Shown here: in pieces, positions 7,191 through 14,161 of the stretch | How the letters are laid out: every line of letters starts with the position of its first letter | Position numbering within the stretch: the stretch's first letter is position 1 | Source: JBDHZK01 sp039811865 | GTDB taxonomy: Bacteria; Actinomycetota; Actinomycetes; Propionibacteriales; Propionibacteriaceae | Assembly: GCA_039811865.1 (NCBI GenBank) | Contig: JBDHZK010000043.1 | Span: 1 to 18,596, forward strand | Length of the DNA: 18,596 nt | Reading direction: 5' to 3' | Position numbers and translations under genes: made by a program | The notes under the pieces: generated by a model | Database searches by the model: none | Told to the model about the DNA's origin: nothing | What the model saw: only the letters and a program-made list of their open reading frames with translations

Positions 7191-7946
7191 TCACGCGCTG
7201 CGGTAGACCTTGAAGTTGGACGCCTGCGCGCGCGGGCGAACGACCATCCGGTCGATGTTGACGTGCGCCGGCCGGGTTGCGATCCACCCGATGCACTCGG
7301 CGATGTCCTCGGCCACCAGCGGCTCGGCAACGCCCGCATAGACGTGGTCCGCCCGCGCCTGGTCGCCCGCGAAGCGCGTCAGTGAGAACTCCGGTGTGTG
7401 CACCATGCCGGGGGAGATCTCGGCCACCCGGACTGGCTGGTCGAACAGTTCCAGCCGCAGCGAACCCACCATGGCGCGCTCGGCGGACTTCGCTGCGCAG
7501 TATCCGCCGCCGCCCTCATACGGAGCCTCGGCCGCGGTCGACGTCACGAAGACGACCTGCCCGCCGCCCTCCACCAGGGCCGGCAGCAAGGCCTTGGTGA
7601 CTCGGGCCGCGCCGACGACGTTGATCGCGTACATCCGTTCCCAAGCAGCCAGGTCGGCGGCGGCGACCGGCTCCTGCCCGATCGCGCCCCCGGCGTTGTT
7701 GACCAACAGGCTCAGCCGTGGCCCGACCGCACTCGCGAGCCCGGCCACCGCCTCGTCGTCGGTGATGTCGCATTCGATCGCCAACCCGCCGATCTCGGCC
7801 GCCAACGATTCCAGGCGGTCCACTCGTCGCGCGGCGCAGATCACGCTGAAGCCCTCTTCCGCAAGGCGCTTCGCAGTCGCCGCGCCGATCCCAGAACTGG
7901 CACCGGTCACCACCGCAGACGGGCGGGCATTCATGCGTTCGTCCAT
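7191..7946 (-). CDS. Short-chain dehydrogenase/reductase (SDR)
   Basis: Cytoplasmic NAD(P)-dependent classical SDR of 251 residues; the substrate is unknown. The N-terminal cofactor motif TGASSGIG, the structural NNAGG motif, and the catalytic Ser and Tyr-x-x-x-Lys (VTSTAAEA...YCAAK) appear in order, followed by the SPGMVHTPEF segment. The frame is open far upstream into gpmA, but the SDR fold begins here. ATG 7946 (MDERMNARP) is chosen. ATG 7934 (MNARP) is an alternative, because the GGAGG at 7948-7952 is only 1 nt from the first ATG but 13 nt from the second. The gene is divergent from gpmA across 57 bp. Confidence 0.9.
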   Translation of the reverse strand: MDERMNARPSAVVTGASSGIGAATAKRLAEEGFSVICAARRVDRLESLAAEIGGLAIECDITDDEAVAGLASAVGPRLSLLVNNAGGAIGQEPVAAADLAAWERMYAINVVGAARVTKALLPALVEGGGQVVFVTSTAAEAPYEGGGGYCAAKSAERAMVGSLRLELFDQPVRVAEISPGMVHTPEFSLTRFAGDQARADHVYAGVAEPLVAEDIAECIGWIATRPAHVNIDRMVVRPRAQASNFKVYRSA

Positions 7947-7991
7947 GCCTCCGATTCTTCCAGCGCGCCCGTGCGCGGCAAAGGGTCCCGC

Positions 7992-7997
7992 TAGGCT
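7992..7997 (+). promoter_or_regulatory. -10 element of gpmA (probable leaderless start)
   Basis: TAGGCT is followed by 6 nt (CGCCAC) and then the gpmA ATG at 8004. Transcription would start at or within a base or two of the ATG, giving a leaderless mRNA. This agrees with the absence of a Shine-Dalgarno. No clear -35 is seen. Confidence 0.5.
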
Positions 7998-8003
7998 CGC
8001 CAC

Positions 8004-8762
8004 ATGACTGACGCGGCAAAGCTGATTCTCCTTCGCCATGGCGAAAGTGAGTGGAACGCCAAGAACCTGTTCACCGGCTGGGTGGACGTCGACATCAACG
8101 AAAAGGGCATCACCGAGGCCAAGCGTGGGGCCGAGTTGCTCAAAGCGGAGGGCTTGCTTCCCGACGTCGTGCACACCTCGTTGCAGCGGCGTGCCATCCA
8201 CACCGCCTACCTCGCCCTGGACGGCTGTGACCGCCACTGGATCCCGGTGCGGCGCACCTGGCGGCTCAACGAGCGCCACTACGGGGCTCTGCAGGGCAAG
8301 AACAAGGCGCAGACGCTGGAGCAGTTCGGCCAGGAGCAGTTCATGCTCTGGCGCCGCAGCTACGACACCCCGCCGCCCCCGCTGGACAATGACGACGAGT
8401 TCAGCCAGTTCCACGATGCGCGCTACGCGTTCCTGCCGCCCGAGGCGCGTCCGCAGACCGAGTGCCTGAAGGACGTCGTGGCGCGGATGCTGCCCTACTG
8501 GTACGACTCGATCGTGCCCGACCTGCGCGACGGCAAGGTCGTCATGATCGCCGCCCACGGCAACTCCCTGCGCTCGCTGGTGAAGCACCTCGACGACATC
8601 TCCGACGCCGACATCGCCGGCCTGAACATCCCCACCGGCATTCCGCTGCTTTATGAGCTGGACGAGGATCTCAAGCCGGTCACCAAGGGCGGGCGTTACC
8701 TCGATCCGGAGGCCGCCGCGGCCGCGATCGAGGCCGTGAAGAACCAGGGCAAGAAGAAGTAG
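8004..8762 (+). CDS. gpmA: 2,3-bisphosphoglycerate-dependent phosphoglycerate mutase
   Basis: Glycolytic and gluconeogenic enzyme that interconverts 3- and 2-phosphoglycerate (EC 5.4.2.11) through a phosphohistidine. The 252-residue product matches the family length. The histidine phosphatase motif LLRHGESEWN places the phosphorylated residue at H12. NLFTGW, LQRRAIHTA, E90 in RLNERHYG and H185 in AAHGNS complete the active site. The C-terminus is lysine-rich (NQGKKK). ATG 8004 is chosen: the conserved core begins immediately, and a -10-like TAGGCT sits 6 nt upstream. It is divergent from the SDR and convergent with ndh, with three large hairpins between them. Confidence 0.96.
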   Translation: MTDAAKLILLRHGESEWNAKNLFTGWVDVDINEKGITEAKRGAELLKAEGLLPDVVHTSLQRRAIHTAYLALDGCDRHWIPVRRTWRLNERHYGALQGKNKAQTLEQFGQEQFMLWRRSYDTPPPPLDNDDEFSQFHDARYAFLPPEARPQTECLKDVVARMLPYWYDSIVPDLRDGKVVMIAAHGNSLRSLVKHLDDISDADIAGLNIPTGIPLLYELDEDLKPVTKGGRYLDPEAAAAAIEAVKNQGKKK

Positions 8763-8778
8763 CAGCCACCCGCTCCCG

Positions 8779-8822
8779 CGCGAAAGTGCCCTGATCGACT
8801 ATTCGGTCGGGGCACTGTCGCG
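8779..8822. repeat. Inverted repeat 1 in the gpmA-ndh gap
   Basis: Outer arms 8779-8791 and 8810-8822 pair over 13 positions with one A/G mismatch (8784/8817). Inner bases 8792-8798 and 8803-8809 extend the stem with some G-U pairs to a CTAT loop. It begins 17 nt after the gpmA stop and could act as its 3'-end structure. Confidence 0.75.
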
Positions 8823-8837
8823 TCACCGGCGTTAGCG

Positions 8838-8873
8838 TGTCGATTAGGGACGATTATTCGTCCCTAATCGACA
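8838..8873. repeat. Inverted repeat 2 in the gpmA-ndh gap
   Basis: A perfect 16-bp stem (TGTCGATTAGGGACGA at 8838-8853 with 8858-8873) and a TTAT loop. It is noticeably AT-richer than its surroundings. Confidence 0.8.
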
Positions 8874-8874
8874 G

Positions 8875-8924
8875 CCAAATCAGGAGGGCCCGGCCGATTC
8901 GTCGGCCGGGCCCTCCTGATTTGG
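8875..8924. terminator. Inverted repeat 3, likely 3'-end hairpin of ndh
   Basis: A perfect 23-bp stem (8875-8897 with 8902-8924) capped by a TTCG tetraloop, which is very stable in RNA. It lies 2 nt beyond the ndh stop codon on the minus strand. No T-run follows, so it would be a U-less terminator or an RNA-stabilising 3' structure. Confidence 0.8.
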
Positions 8925-8926
8925 GT

Positions 8927-10288
8927 TCAGTACTTGATGCGCGACGGGTCCAAGGTGCCGCCGATCGTCGGCTGGAAGTCCTCCCCAAGCTGCCGGACGG
9001 CGAGGCGCCCCACCAACTGCTGGCGCGTGGTCGTCCGCTCCGAGCGGGAGCGGCCCAGGAACGCGATCGCCCAGTGCAACAGCGTCGTGACGCGGTTCTT
9101 GAAGCCGACGATGTACATGATGTGCACCCCCAGCCAGGCGGCCCAGGCCGGGAAGCCGGTGAGTTCCACCTTGTCGTCCAGCATCTTCGCGATCGCCCCG
9201 AAGCGGGAGATGACCGCCATCGAGCCCTTGTCGAAGTAGTGGAAGGGCTCTGTGACCGGCTTGCCGGTGACGTCGCCGATGATCTTCTTGGCGGCGTACT
9301 GGCCGGTCTGGATGGCCACCTGTGCGACGCCGGGAAGCTTGTCCAGCGAGATCATGTCGCCGACCACGAACACGTTGGGCTGGCCGGGCAAGGTGCAGTC
9401 GGGGTTGACCGAGATCCGCCCGGCACGGTCCAGGGCCGCGCCGGTCTGCTCCGACAGTGTCTTTCCGAGTTCGCTGGCCTGAACGCCCGCCGCCCACACC
9501 TTGCAGACCGACTCGATGCGCTCGACTCGGCCGTCGGAGTACTTGACCGTGAGCCCTTCGCCGTCGAGGTCGGTGACGAGCGCGCCGAGCCGCACGTCGA
9601 CGCCGATCCGCTCCAACTCGAGATGCGCTTTGCGGGAAAGGTTCTCCCCGAACGGAGCAAGCACCATCTTGGCGCCGTCGAGCAGGATCACCTTGGCCTT
9701 GCGGCTGTCGATGTTGCGGAAGTCGTGCACGAGGTAGTTCTGCGCCAGCTCCTGGATCTGGCCGGCCATCTCGACGCCCGTCGGACCCGCGCCGACCACG
9801 ACGAAGGTCATCAAACGCTCGCGCTCGACGGGGTCCTTGGTCAACTCGGCGATCTCGAACGCGCCGAAGATCCGCGCCCGCAGTTCGAGGGCGTCGTCGA
9901 TGGTCTTCATGCCGGGGGCGAAGGTGGCGAACTGATCGTTGCCGAAGTACGACTGTCCGGCACCCGCGGCGACGATCAGGTAGTCGTACTTGATCACTGA
10001 CTCGTGTGCCAATGCGGACGCCGTAACCGTTTTGGCTTCCAGGTCGATCGCGCTGACCTCACTCAAGATGACGCGTGCGTTCGGCTGGTGCTTCAAGACC
10101 TCACGCGTGTAGGGCGCGATCTCTCCGGGGGAGAGGATGCCGGTCGCAACTTGGTAGAGCAGCGGCTGGAACAGGTGGTAAACGGTCTTGGCAACGATCG
10201 TGACATCGACGTTGGCCTTGGCCAGTGCCTGGGCGGCGAACAAGCCGCCGAAGCCCGAGCCGATGATGACGACCTGGGGTCGAGCCAT
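8927..10288 (-). CDS. ndh: Type II NADH dehydrogenase (NDH-2)
   Basis: Single-subunit, FAD-containing, membrane-peripheral NADH:quinone oxidoreductase that reoxidises NADH without pumping protons. The 453-residue product has the FAD-binding motif IIGSGFGGL near the start, the AQ-type quinone-site-like YHLFQPLLYQVATG segment, the NADH-binding motif VVVGAGPTGVEMAG, the second FAD segment FVVGDM, and AxQTGQYAAK. Hydrophobic C-terminal segments (AWAAWLGVHIMYIVGF) fit membrane attachment. ATG 10288 has an AGGAGG ribosome site 5 nt upstream. A possible -10, TACATT, lies on the minus strand at 10341-10346. It is convergent with gpmA and lies downstream of phoU in the same direction across 104 bp. 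Confidence 0.93.
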   Translation of the reverse strand: MARPQVVIIGSGFGGLFAAQALAKANVDVTIVAKTVYHLFQPLLYQVATGILSPGEIAPYTREVLKHQPNARVILSEVSAIDLEAKTVTASALAHESVIKYDYLIVAAGAGQSYFGNDQFATFAPGMKTIDDALELRARIFGAFEIAELTKDPVERERLMTFVVVGAGPTGVEMAGQIQELAQNYLVHDFRNIDSRKAKVILLDGAKMVLAPFGENLSRKAHLELERIGVDVRLGALVTDLDGEGLTVKYSDGRVERIESVCKVWAAGVQASELGKTLSEQTGAALDRAGRISVNPDCTLPGQPNVFVVGDMISLDKLPGVAQVAIQTGQYAAKKIIGDVTGKPVTEPFHYFDKGSMAVISRFGAIAKMLDDKVELTGFPAWAAWLGVHIMYIVGFKNRVTTLLHWAIAFLGRSRSERTTTRQQLVGRLAVRQLGEDFQPTIGGTLDPSRIKY

Positions 10289-10392
10289 GCGATCCTCCTA
10301 CGACTATGTGGGGGCGTACCTCTTGGTCCTTGCAGGGCCCAATGTAGCGGTCCCGCCCCCGAGCGGAGGAACGATCGGCAATCCCTCCAGGA

Positions 10393-11058
10393 CTAGGCAG
10401 TCGTCCAGTTCTCGCCCTCGGGCACGGTGCCTGTGACGAGGAAGATGACGCGGCGCGCCATGAGGACGGCGTGGTCGGCAATCCGCTCGTAGTAGCGGCC
10501 GAGCAGGGCCACGTCCACGGCCGCTTCGACGGTGTACGGCCATTCGGCGCCGAGCAGCACGCGGAACTGACCGCGACGCAGGTCGTCCATTTCCTCGTCG
10601 CTGTCGGCCACCTCCAAAGCGGCATTGGCATTGCGATCACGCAAGATGTGACCCGCGGTTTCCACCATTTCCTCCGCGACCTCGGCCATCTTGGTGAAGT
10701 TCTCCACCAATCCGGCCGGGACGGCGCGATCGGGGTAGCGCAGCCGGGCGATCTTCGCCACGTGCGCGGAGAGGTCACCCATGCGCACCAAGTCGGCGAC
10801 CATCCGCAGAGCCGCGACCACGGTCCGGAGTTCGCCGGCGACCGGCGCCTGGCGGGCGAGCAGTGAGAAGCAGCGATTCTCGATGTCGTCGTGAATCAGA
10901 TCCAACTCGGCGTCGGCCGTGATCACGCGCTCCGCCGTCGCGAGGTCTGCTGCCAGCAGGGCCTTCGTGGCGTCACGTACCGCCGTTTGGACCCGATCAG
11001 TCATCGCGACCAGGTCGTCAATCACACTGTTCAGGGCCACGTGGTATGTCTCACGCAT
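10393..11058 (-). CDS. phoU: Phosphate transport system regulator PhoU
   Basis: Negative modulator of phosphate signalling that links the Pst transporter to the sensor kinase. The 221-residue product is the usual length: all alpha, two related three-helix bundles, with acidic metal-binding-type patches (IHDDIENRCFSLLARQ in the first half, LLGRYYERIADHAV in the second). ATG 11058 (MRETYHVALNSVIDDL) is the family start; AAGGA lies about 12 nt upstream. The frame stays open upstream to 11601, but that is high-GC shadow over senX3. The gene is divergent from senX3-regX3 and shares a PHO-box-like site with them. No pst genes are in the window. Confidence 0.93.
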   Translation of the reverse strand: MRETYHVALNSVIDDLVAMTDRVQTAVRDATKALLAADLATAERVITADAELDLIHDDIENRCFSLLARQAPVAGELRTVVAALRMVADLVRMGDLSAHVAKIARLRYPDRAVPAGLVENFTKMAEVAEEMVETAGHILRDRNANAALEVADSDEEMDDLRRGQFRVLLGAEWPYTVEAAVDVALLGRYYERIADHAVLMARRVIFLVTGTVPEGENWTTA

Positions 11059-11113
11059 TATTCGCAATCCTTGCCATTTCGTCGGCGTGCCGACGCTGCG
11101 TCGGCCGTCGTCA

Positions 11114-11119
11114 ACCATA
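11114..11119 (-). promoter_or_regulatory. Candidate -10 of phoU
   Basis: TATGGT on the minus strand predicts a start near 11107. The 11-bp-period repeats at 11152-11179 then fall at roughly -45 to -72, the usual activating position for an OmpR/PhoB-type regulator. The -35 region is poor, as expected for an activated promoter. Confidence 0.35.
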
Positions 11120-11151
11120 TGCGGCGGGTCAGTGTGCTCCGTCGCCGCCGT

Positions 11152-11179
11152 TGGAACGCGCGGTGAACAGTGCGTGAAC
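11152..11179. promoter_or_regulatory. PHO-box-like direct repeats (predicted RegX3 site)
   Basis: GTGAAC occurs at 11163-11168 and 11174-11179, exactly 11 bp apart, and a degenerate TGGAAC sits a further 11 bp away at 11152-11157. On the minus strand this reads GTTCAC-n5-GTTCAC-n5-GTTCCA. That matches the GTTCACC-type, 11-bp direct-repeat units known for actinobacterial PhoP/RegX3 sites. It lies between phoU and senX3-regX3, where an autoregulatory site is expected. Confidence 0.65.
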
Positions 11180-11228
11180 GCGATCGCGGGATGCGGGAGC
11201 TGACTGCGGGCATCGCGCAGGAGTTGGC

Positions 11229-11234
11229 TATCGT
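11229..11234 (+). promoter_or_regulatory. Candidate -10 of senX3 (probable leaderless start)
   Basis: TATCGT lies 6 nt before GTG 11241, the same spacing as at gpmA. The nearest Shine-Dalgarno-like run (AGGAG, 11218-11222) is 18 nt from the start codon, too far to serve it. Confidence 0.4.
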
Positions 11235-11240
11235 CACCCC

Positions 11241-12377
11241 GTGACCCCGCAGTTTGCGGCCCTGATCGGCCTGCTGGTGGGGGGCCTGGTGGGGTGGGTC
11301 GCGACGGCCCTGATCGGACGGCGGCGCCAAGCGCAGGTCGACGAGCCGCCGCCGGTGCCCCCGGCGCTGGTCCGGACCGTGCGAGAACTCCCGACGCCCG
11401 CGTTCGTCGCCGGCCCGCACGACGAGGTCCTTGCGGCCAGCCGCACCGCCGTCGACTACGGGCTCGTCCGGGGGAGCCGGGTTGCCGACCCCACCGCTTT
11501 GGCGGACGTCCGTTCGGTGCGGCGGCGCGACGAGGCGGCCGACGGCGAGTGGGCGCAGGCTCGGGGATTGGCCGGGCCCAGGATCTGGGCGCTGCGCACA
11601 TTCCCGCTCGGGGGCGGCCTGGTCGGACTGGTCGCCGAGGACCGCGCCGGCTCCCAGCGAATCGACCGCACCGTGCAGGATTTCGTCGCCAACATCAGTC
11701 ATGAACTGAAGACGCCGATCGGGGCCATCACCCTGCTCGCCGAAGCCGTTGAGGACGGCGCGGACGACCCCGAAGCCGTGCGCCATTTCGCCGGCCGGAT
11801 GGCGACCGAGTCCAAGCGCCTCAATGACCTGGTTTCGCAGGTGATCGCCTTGACCCGACTGCAGTCGGAGGATCCGCTGTCGAGCGCCGACCGGGTCGAC
11901 GTGGACGAGATCGTCGCGGAGGCCGTGGACCGCTTCCGCACCCTCGCCGACAGCCGCTCGATCATCTTGTCGGTGGCCGGTGAGACCGGGCTTGCCGTCA
12001 CCGGGGACCGCGACCAGCTCGTGACCGCCCTGGCAAACCTGGTGCAAAACGCGATCGTGTATTCCGACGCCCGCGCGCGGGTCACCGTCAGCGCACGCGT
12101 CAGCCTGGACGACCACGAGCAGGTCGAGATCCTGGTCTCCGACAACGGCATCGGAATCGCCGAGGCGGACGCCGAGCGCATCTTCGAACGCTTCTTTCGG
12201 GTCGACTACGCCCGCAGCCGCGAGAACGGCGGCACGGGACTTGGCCTTTCGATCGTGCGCCACGTAGCCGAGGCGCACGGGGGTCGCGCCTCGGTCTGGA
12301 GCCGTCCGGGCCAAGGCTCGACCTTCACGTTGACACTTCCGATCCGCTCCGCGGACATCGTCGAATCGAGGAACTGA
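11241..12377 (+). CDS. senX3: Sensor histidine kinase SenX3
   Basis: Membrane-bound phosphate-responsive histidine kinase that phosphorylates RegX3. In the 378-residue product, an N-terminal hydrophobic segment (residues about 5-27, LIGLLVGGLVGWVATALIG) anchors it. A divergent PAS-like region follows (about 45-135), then the HisKA dimerisation domain with phospho-acceptor H154 in FVANISHELKTP. The ATPase domain shows the N box (ANLVQNAIVYSD), G1 (DNGIGI), F box (FERFFRVD) and G2 (GGTGLGLSIV). Gene order and the FVAN(I/V)SHELKTPxGAxxLLAEA signature match mycobacterial SenX3. The start is GTG 11241. The stop lies 1 nt before regX3. Confidence 0.92.
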   Translation: MTPQFAALIGLLVGGLVGWVATALIGRRRQAQVDEPPPVPPALVRTVRELPTPAFVAGPHDEVLAASRTAVDYGLVRGSRVADPTALADVRSVRRRDEAADGEWAQARGLAGPRIWALRTFPLGGGLVGLVAEDRAGSQRIDRTVQDFVANISHELKTPIGAITLLAEAVEDGADDPEAVRHFAGRMATESKRLNDLVSQVIALTRLQSEDPLSSADRVDVDEIVAEAVDRFRTLADSRSIILSVAGETGLAVTGDRDQLVTALANLVQNAIVYSDARARVTVSARVSLDDHEQVEILVSDNGIGIAEADAERIFERFFRVDYARSRENGGTGLGLSIVRHVAEAHGGRASVWSRPGQGSTFTLTLPIRSADIVESRN

Positions 12378-12378
12378 A

Positions 12379-13056
12379 ATGGCCAGGGTGCTGGTGATCG
12401 AGGACGAGGACTCCTACCGCGACGCGTTGGGGTACATGCTGAGCCGGGAGGGTTTCGAAGTCACCGAAGCCGCCGACGGCACGGCGGGGCTCGCCGCCTT
12501 CGACCGAGGCGGCGCGGACATCGTCCTGCTCGACCTGATGCTGCCCGGATTGCCTGGGACGGAGGTATGCCGGCAACTGCGCCGCCGGGGGAACGTCCCG
12601 GTCATCATGGTCACCGCGCGTGACTCCGAGGTGGACAAGGTGGTCGGCTTGGAGATCGGCGCCGACGACTACGTCACCAAGCCATTCAGCCATCGCGAAC
12701 TGGTGGCGCGCATCCGTGCGGTGCTGCGTCGCGGGCAAGACCTGGACGACGGCGAGGACGTCATCGAGGCCGGTGGCGTCCGGGTTGACGTCCAGCGCCA
12801 CCAGGTGACCGTCAACGGCGAACCGGTCCGGCTCGCCCTGAAGGAGTTCGAACTGCTGGAGGTGCTGATGCGCAACACCGGCAGGGTGCTCACCCGGGGA
12901 CAGTTGATCGATCGGGTGTGGGGCTCCAACTACGTGGGCGATACCAAGACCCTGGACGTCCACATCAAGCGCCTGCGCACGAAGCTGGAGGTCGAGCCCG
13001 CCGAACCGAAGCTGCTGCTCACCGTGCGCGGTTTGGGCTACAAGTTCGAGGCGTAG
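12379..13056 (+). CDS. regX3: Response regulator RegX3 (OmpR/PhoB family)
   Basis: DNA-binding response regulator of the phosphate-starvation response. In the 225-residue product, the receiver domain (about 1-115) has acidic pocket residues E8/D9, phospho-acceptor D52 in IVLLDLMLPG, and K101 in VTKPF. The C-terminal winged helix (about 128-225) has LKEFELLEVLMRNTGRVLTRGQLIDRVWG and the KRLRTKLE...VRGLGYKFE ending. ATG 12379 follows the senX3 stop after 1 nt, so the two are translationally coupled. The likely target inside this window is the 11-bp repeat upstream of phoU and senX3. Confidence 0.94.
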   Translation: MARVLVIEDEDSYRDALGYMLSREGFEVTEAADGTAGLAAFDRGGADIVLLDLMLPGLPGTEVCRQLRRRGNVPVIMVTARDSEVDKVVGLEIGADDYVTKPFSHRELVARIRAVLRRGQDLDDGEDVIEAGGVRVDVQRHQVTVNGEPVRLALKEFELLEVLMRNTGRVLTRGQLIDRVWGSNYVGDTKTLDVHIKRLRTKLEVEPAEPKLLLTVRGLGYKFEA

Positions 13057-13154
13057 CCGCGCCGCCCACCCCGTCCGCGGCAGCGTCGGCCGCCTGTTCC
13101 AGGGGCAGCCGGCGTTCGGCGCTGAACGCTGAGCCCGCCGTGCCCCGCGCCCCC

Positions 13155-13160
13155 TAGGGT
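13155..13160 (+). promoter_or_regulatory. Candidate -10 of prs-like gene (probable leaderless start)
   Basis: TAGGGT is followed 8 nt later by GTG 13169. There is no Shine-Dalgarno in front of that codon. The in-frame GTG at 13163 is too close to the hexamer to be the start of a transcribed ORF. Confidence 0.45.
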
Positions 13161-13168
13161 GTGTGCTC

Positions 13169-14128
13169 GTGAACGACATCACGGTGTTCTCCGGCCAGGC
13201 GCACAAGGCGTTCGCGCAGGAGATGTGCCAACTACTGCGCGTCCCGCTCTCACCGTCGCGGACGACCCGCTTCAGCAACGACTGCCTACAGGTGCAGCTG
13301 CGCGACAACTGCCGGCGCCGCGACGTCTACATCGTGCAACCGCTGGTGCCGCCCGTGCAGGAGAACCTCACGGAGTTGCTCCTCATGCTGGACGCCGCCC
13401 GCGGCGCTTCCGCGGCCCACGTGAACGCGGTGATTCCGCACTACGCCTACGCCCGCTCGGACAAGAAGGACGCGCCGCGCATCTCCATCGGCGGCCGGCT
13501 GGTGGCTGATCTGCTGGCCACCGCGGGGGCCACTCGCGTGGTCACCATGAACCTGCACTGCCAGCAGGTCCACGGCTTCTTCTCGATCCCAGTGGACCAC
13601 CTGTCGGCGATCCGGGTGCTCGCCGGGCACTTCGCCAACGACGATCTGAGCAACACCGTGGTCGTCTCCCCGGACTTCGGCAACGCCAAGGCCGCCGGCG
13701 AGTTCGCACGGTGCTTGGGGGTGCCCATGGCCGCCGGCTCCAAGCGCCGCTTGGCCGACGACAGGGTCGTGATCGATGCGATCGTCGGTGATGTGGCGGG
13801 CAAGAACGTGATCGTCATCGACGACGAGATCGCCACGGCCGGCTCGATCATCGAACTGATCGAGGCGCTCAACCGGGTCGGTGTGGCGACGATCAGGGTG
13901 GCCTGCACCCATGGCCTGTTCACCGGCAGGGCGGTCGAGCGCCTCAGCGGTCGCTCCGACATCGCCGAGATCGTGACCACCAATACCGTGCCCGCACCGG
14001 TGGATCGCGAGTTTCCTGAGTTGACGCAACTGTCGGTCGCCCCGATCTTCGCCGAGGCGGTGCAGCGGATCACCCGTGGCGAGTCGGTGAGCAGCCTGTT
14101 CTCGGACGTGTCGACGTACGGCCCGTAG
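13169..14128 (+). CDS. Ribose-phosphate pyrophosphokinase, divergent
   Basis: Member of the Prs family, which makes PRPP from ribose 5-phosphate and ATP for nucleotide, His and Trp synthesis. The 319-residue product has the expected length and two phosphoribosyltransferase-type domains. Seen: DITVFSGQAHKAFA at the start, the flexible-loop region PHYAYARSDKKDAPR, MNLHCQQVHGFFSIPVD, and VVSPDFGNAKAAGEFA. The PRPP-binding loop reads DDEIATAGS (D218-S226) where canonical bacterial Prs has a DDxxDTGGT pattern, so one conserved Asp is Ala. MNLHC replaces the usual MDLHA. The usual neighbour glmU is absent. This may be a second Prs paralogue with altered regulation or specificity. GTG 13169 is preferred over GTG 13163. 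Confidence 0.85.
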   Translation: MNDITVFSGQAHKAFAQEMCQLLRVPLSPSRTTRFSNDCLQVQLRDNCRRRDVYIVQPLVPPVQENLTELLLMLDAARGASAAHVNAVIPHYAYARSDKKDAPRISIGGRLVADLLATAGATRVVTMNLHCQQVHGFFSIPVDHLSAIRVLAGHFANDDLSNTVVVSPDFGNAKAAGEFARCLGVPMAAGSKRRLADDRVVIDAIVGDVAGKNVIVIDDEIATAGSIIELIEALNRVGVATIRVACTHGLFTGRAVERLSGRSDIAEIVTTNTVPAPVDREFPELTQLSVAPIFAEAVQRITRGESVSSLFSDVSTYGP

Positions 14129-14129
14129 C

Positions 14130-14150
14130 GCCCCGGTAGGCGCCCGGGCT
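14130..14150. terminator. Weak inverted repeat between convergent genes
   Basis: GCCCCGG and CCCGGGC around a 6-nt spacer pair with one mismatch, in the 33-bp gap between the prs-like stop and the lipoprotein stop. No T-tract is present. It may serve as a shared terminator, but it is weak. Confidence 0.25.
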
Positions 14151-14161
14151 GTCGGGGGAGG

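Noticed and set aside
7947..8588. Upstream extension of the SDR frame over gpmA
   Set aside because: It is antisense to gpmA; the SDR cofactor motif starts within 15 residues of ATG 7946.
11059..11601. Upstream extension of the phoU frame
   Set aside because: It is antisense to senX3 and crosses the intergenic PHO-like repeats; the PhoU fold begins at MRETYHVALN.
13090..13135. Inverted repeat GGCGTTC...GAACGCTG between regX3 and the prs-like gene
   Set aside because: The stem is short and imperfect in GC-rich DNA, with no T-tract; not enough to call a terminator.
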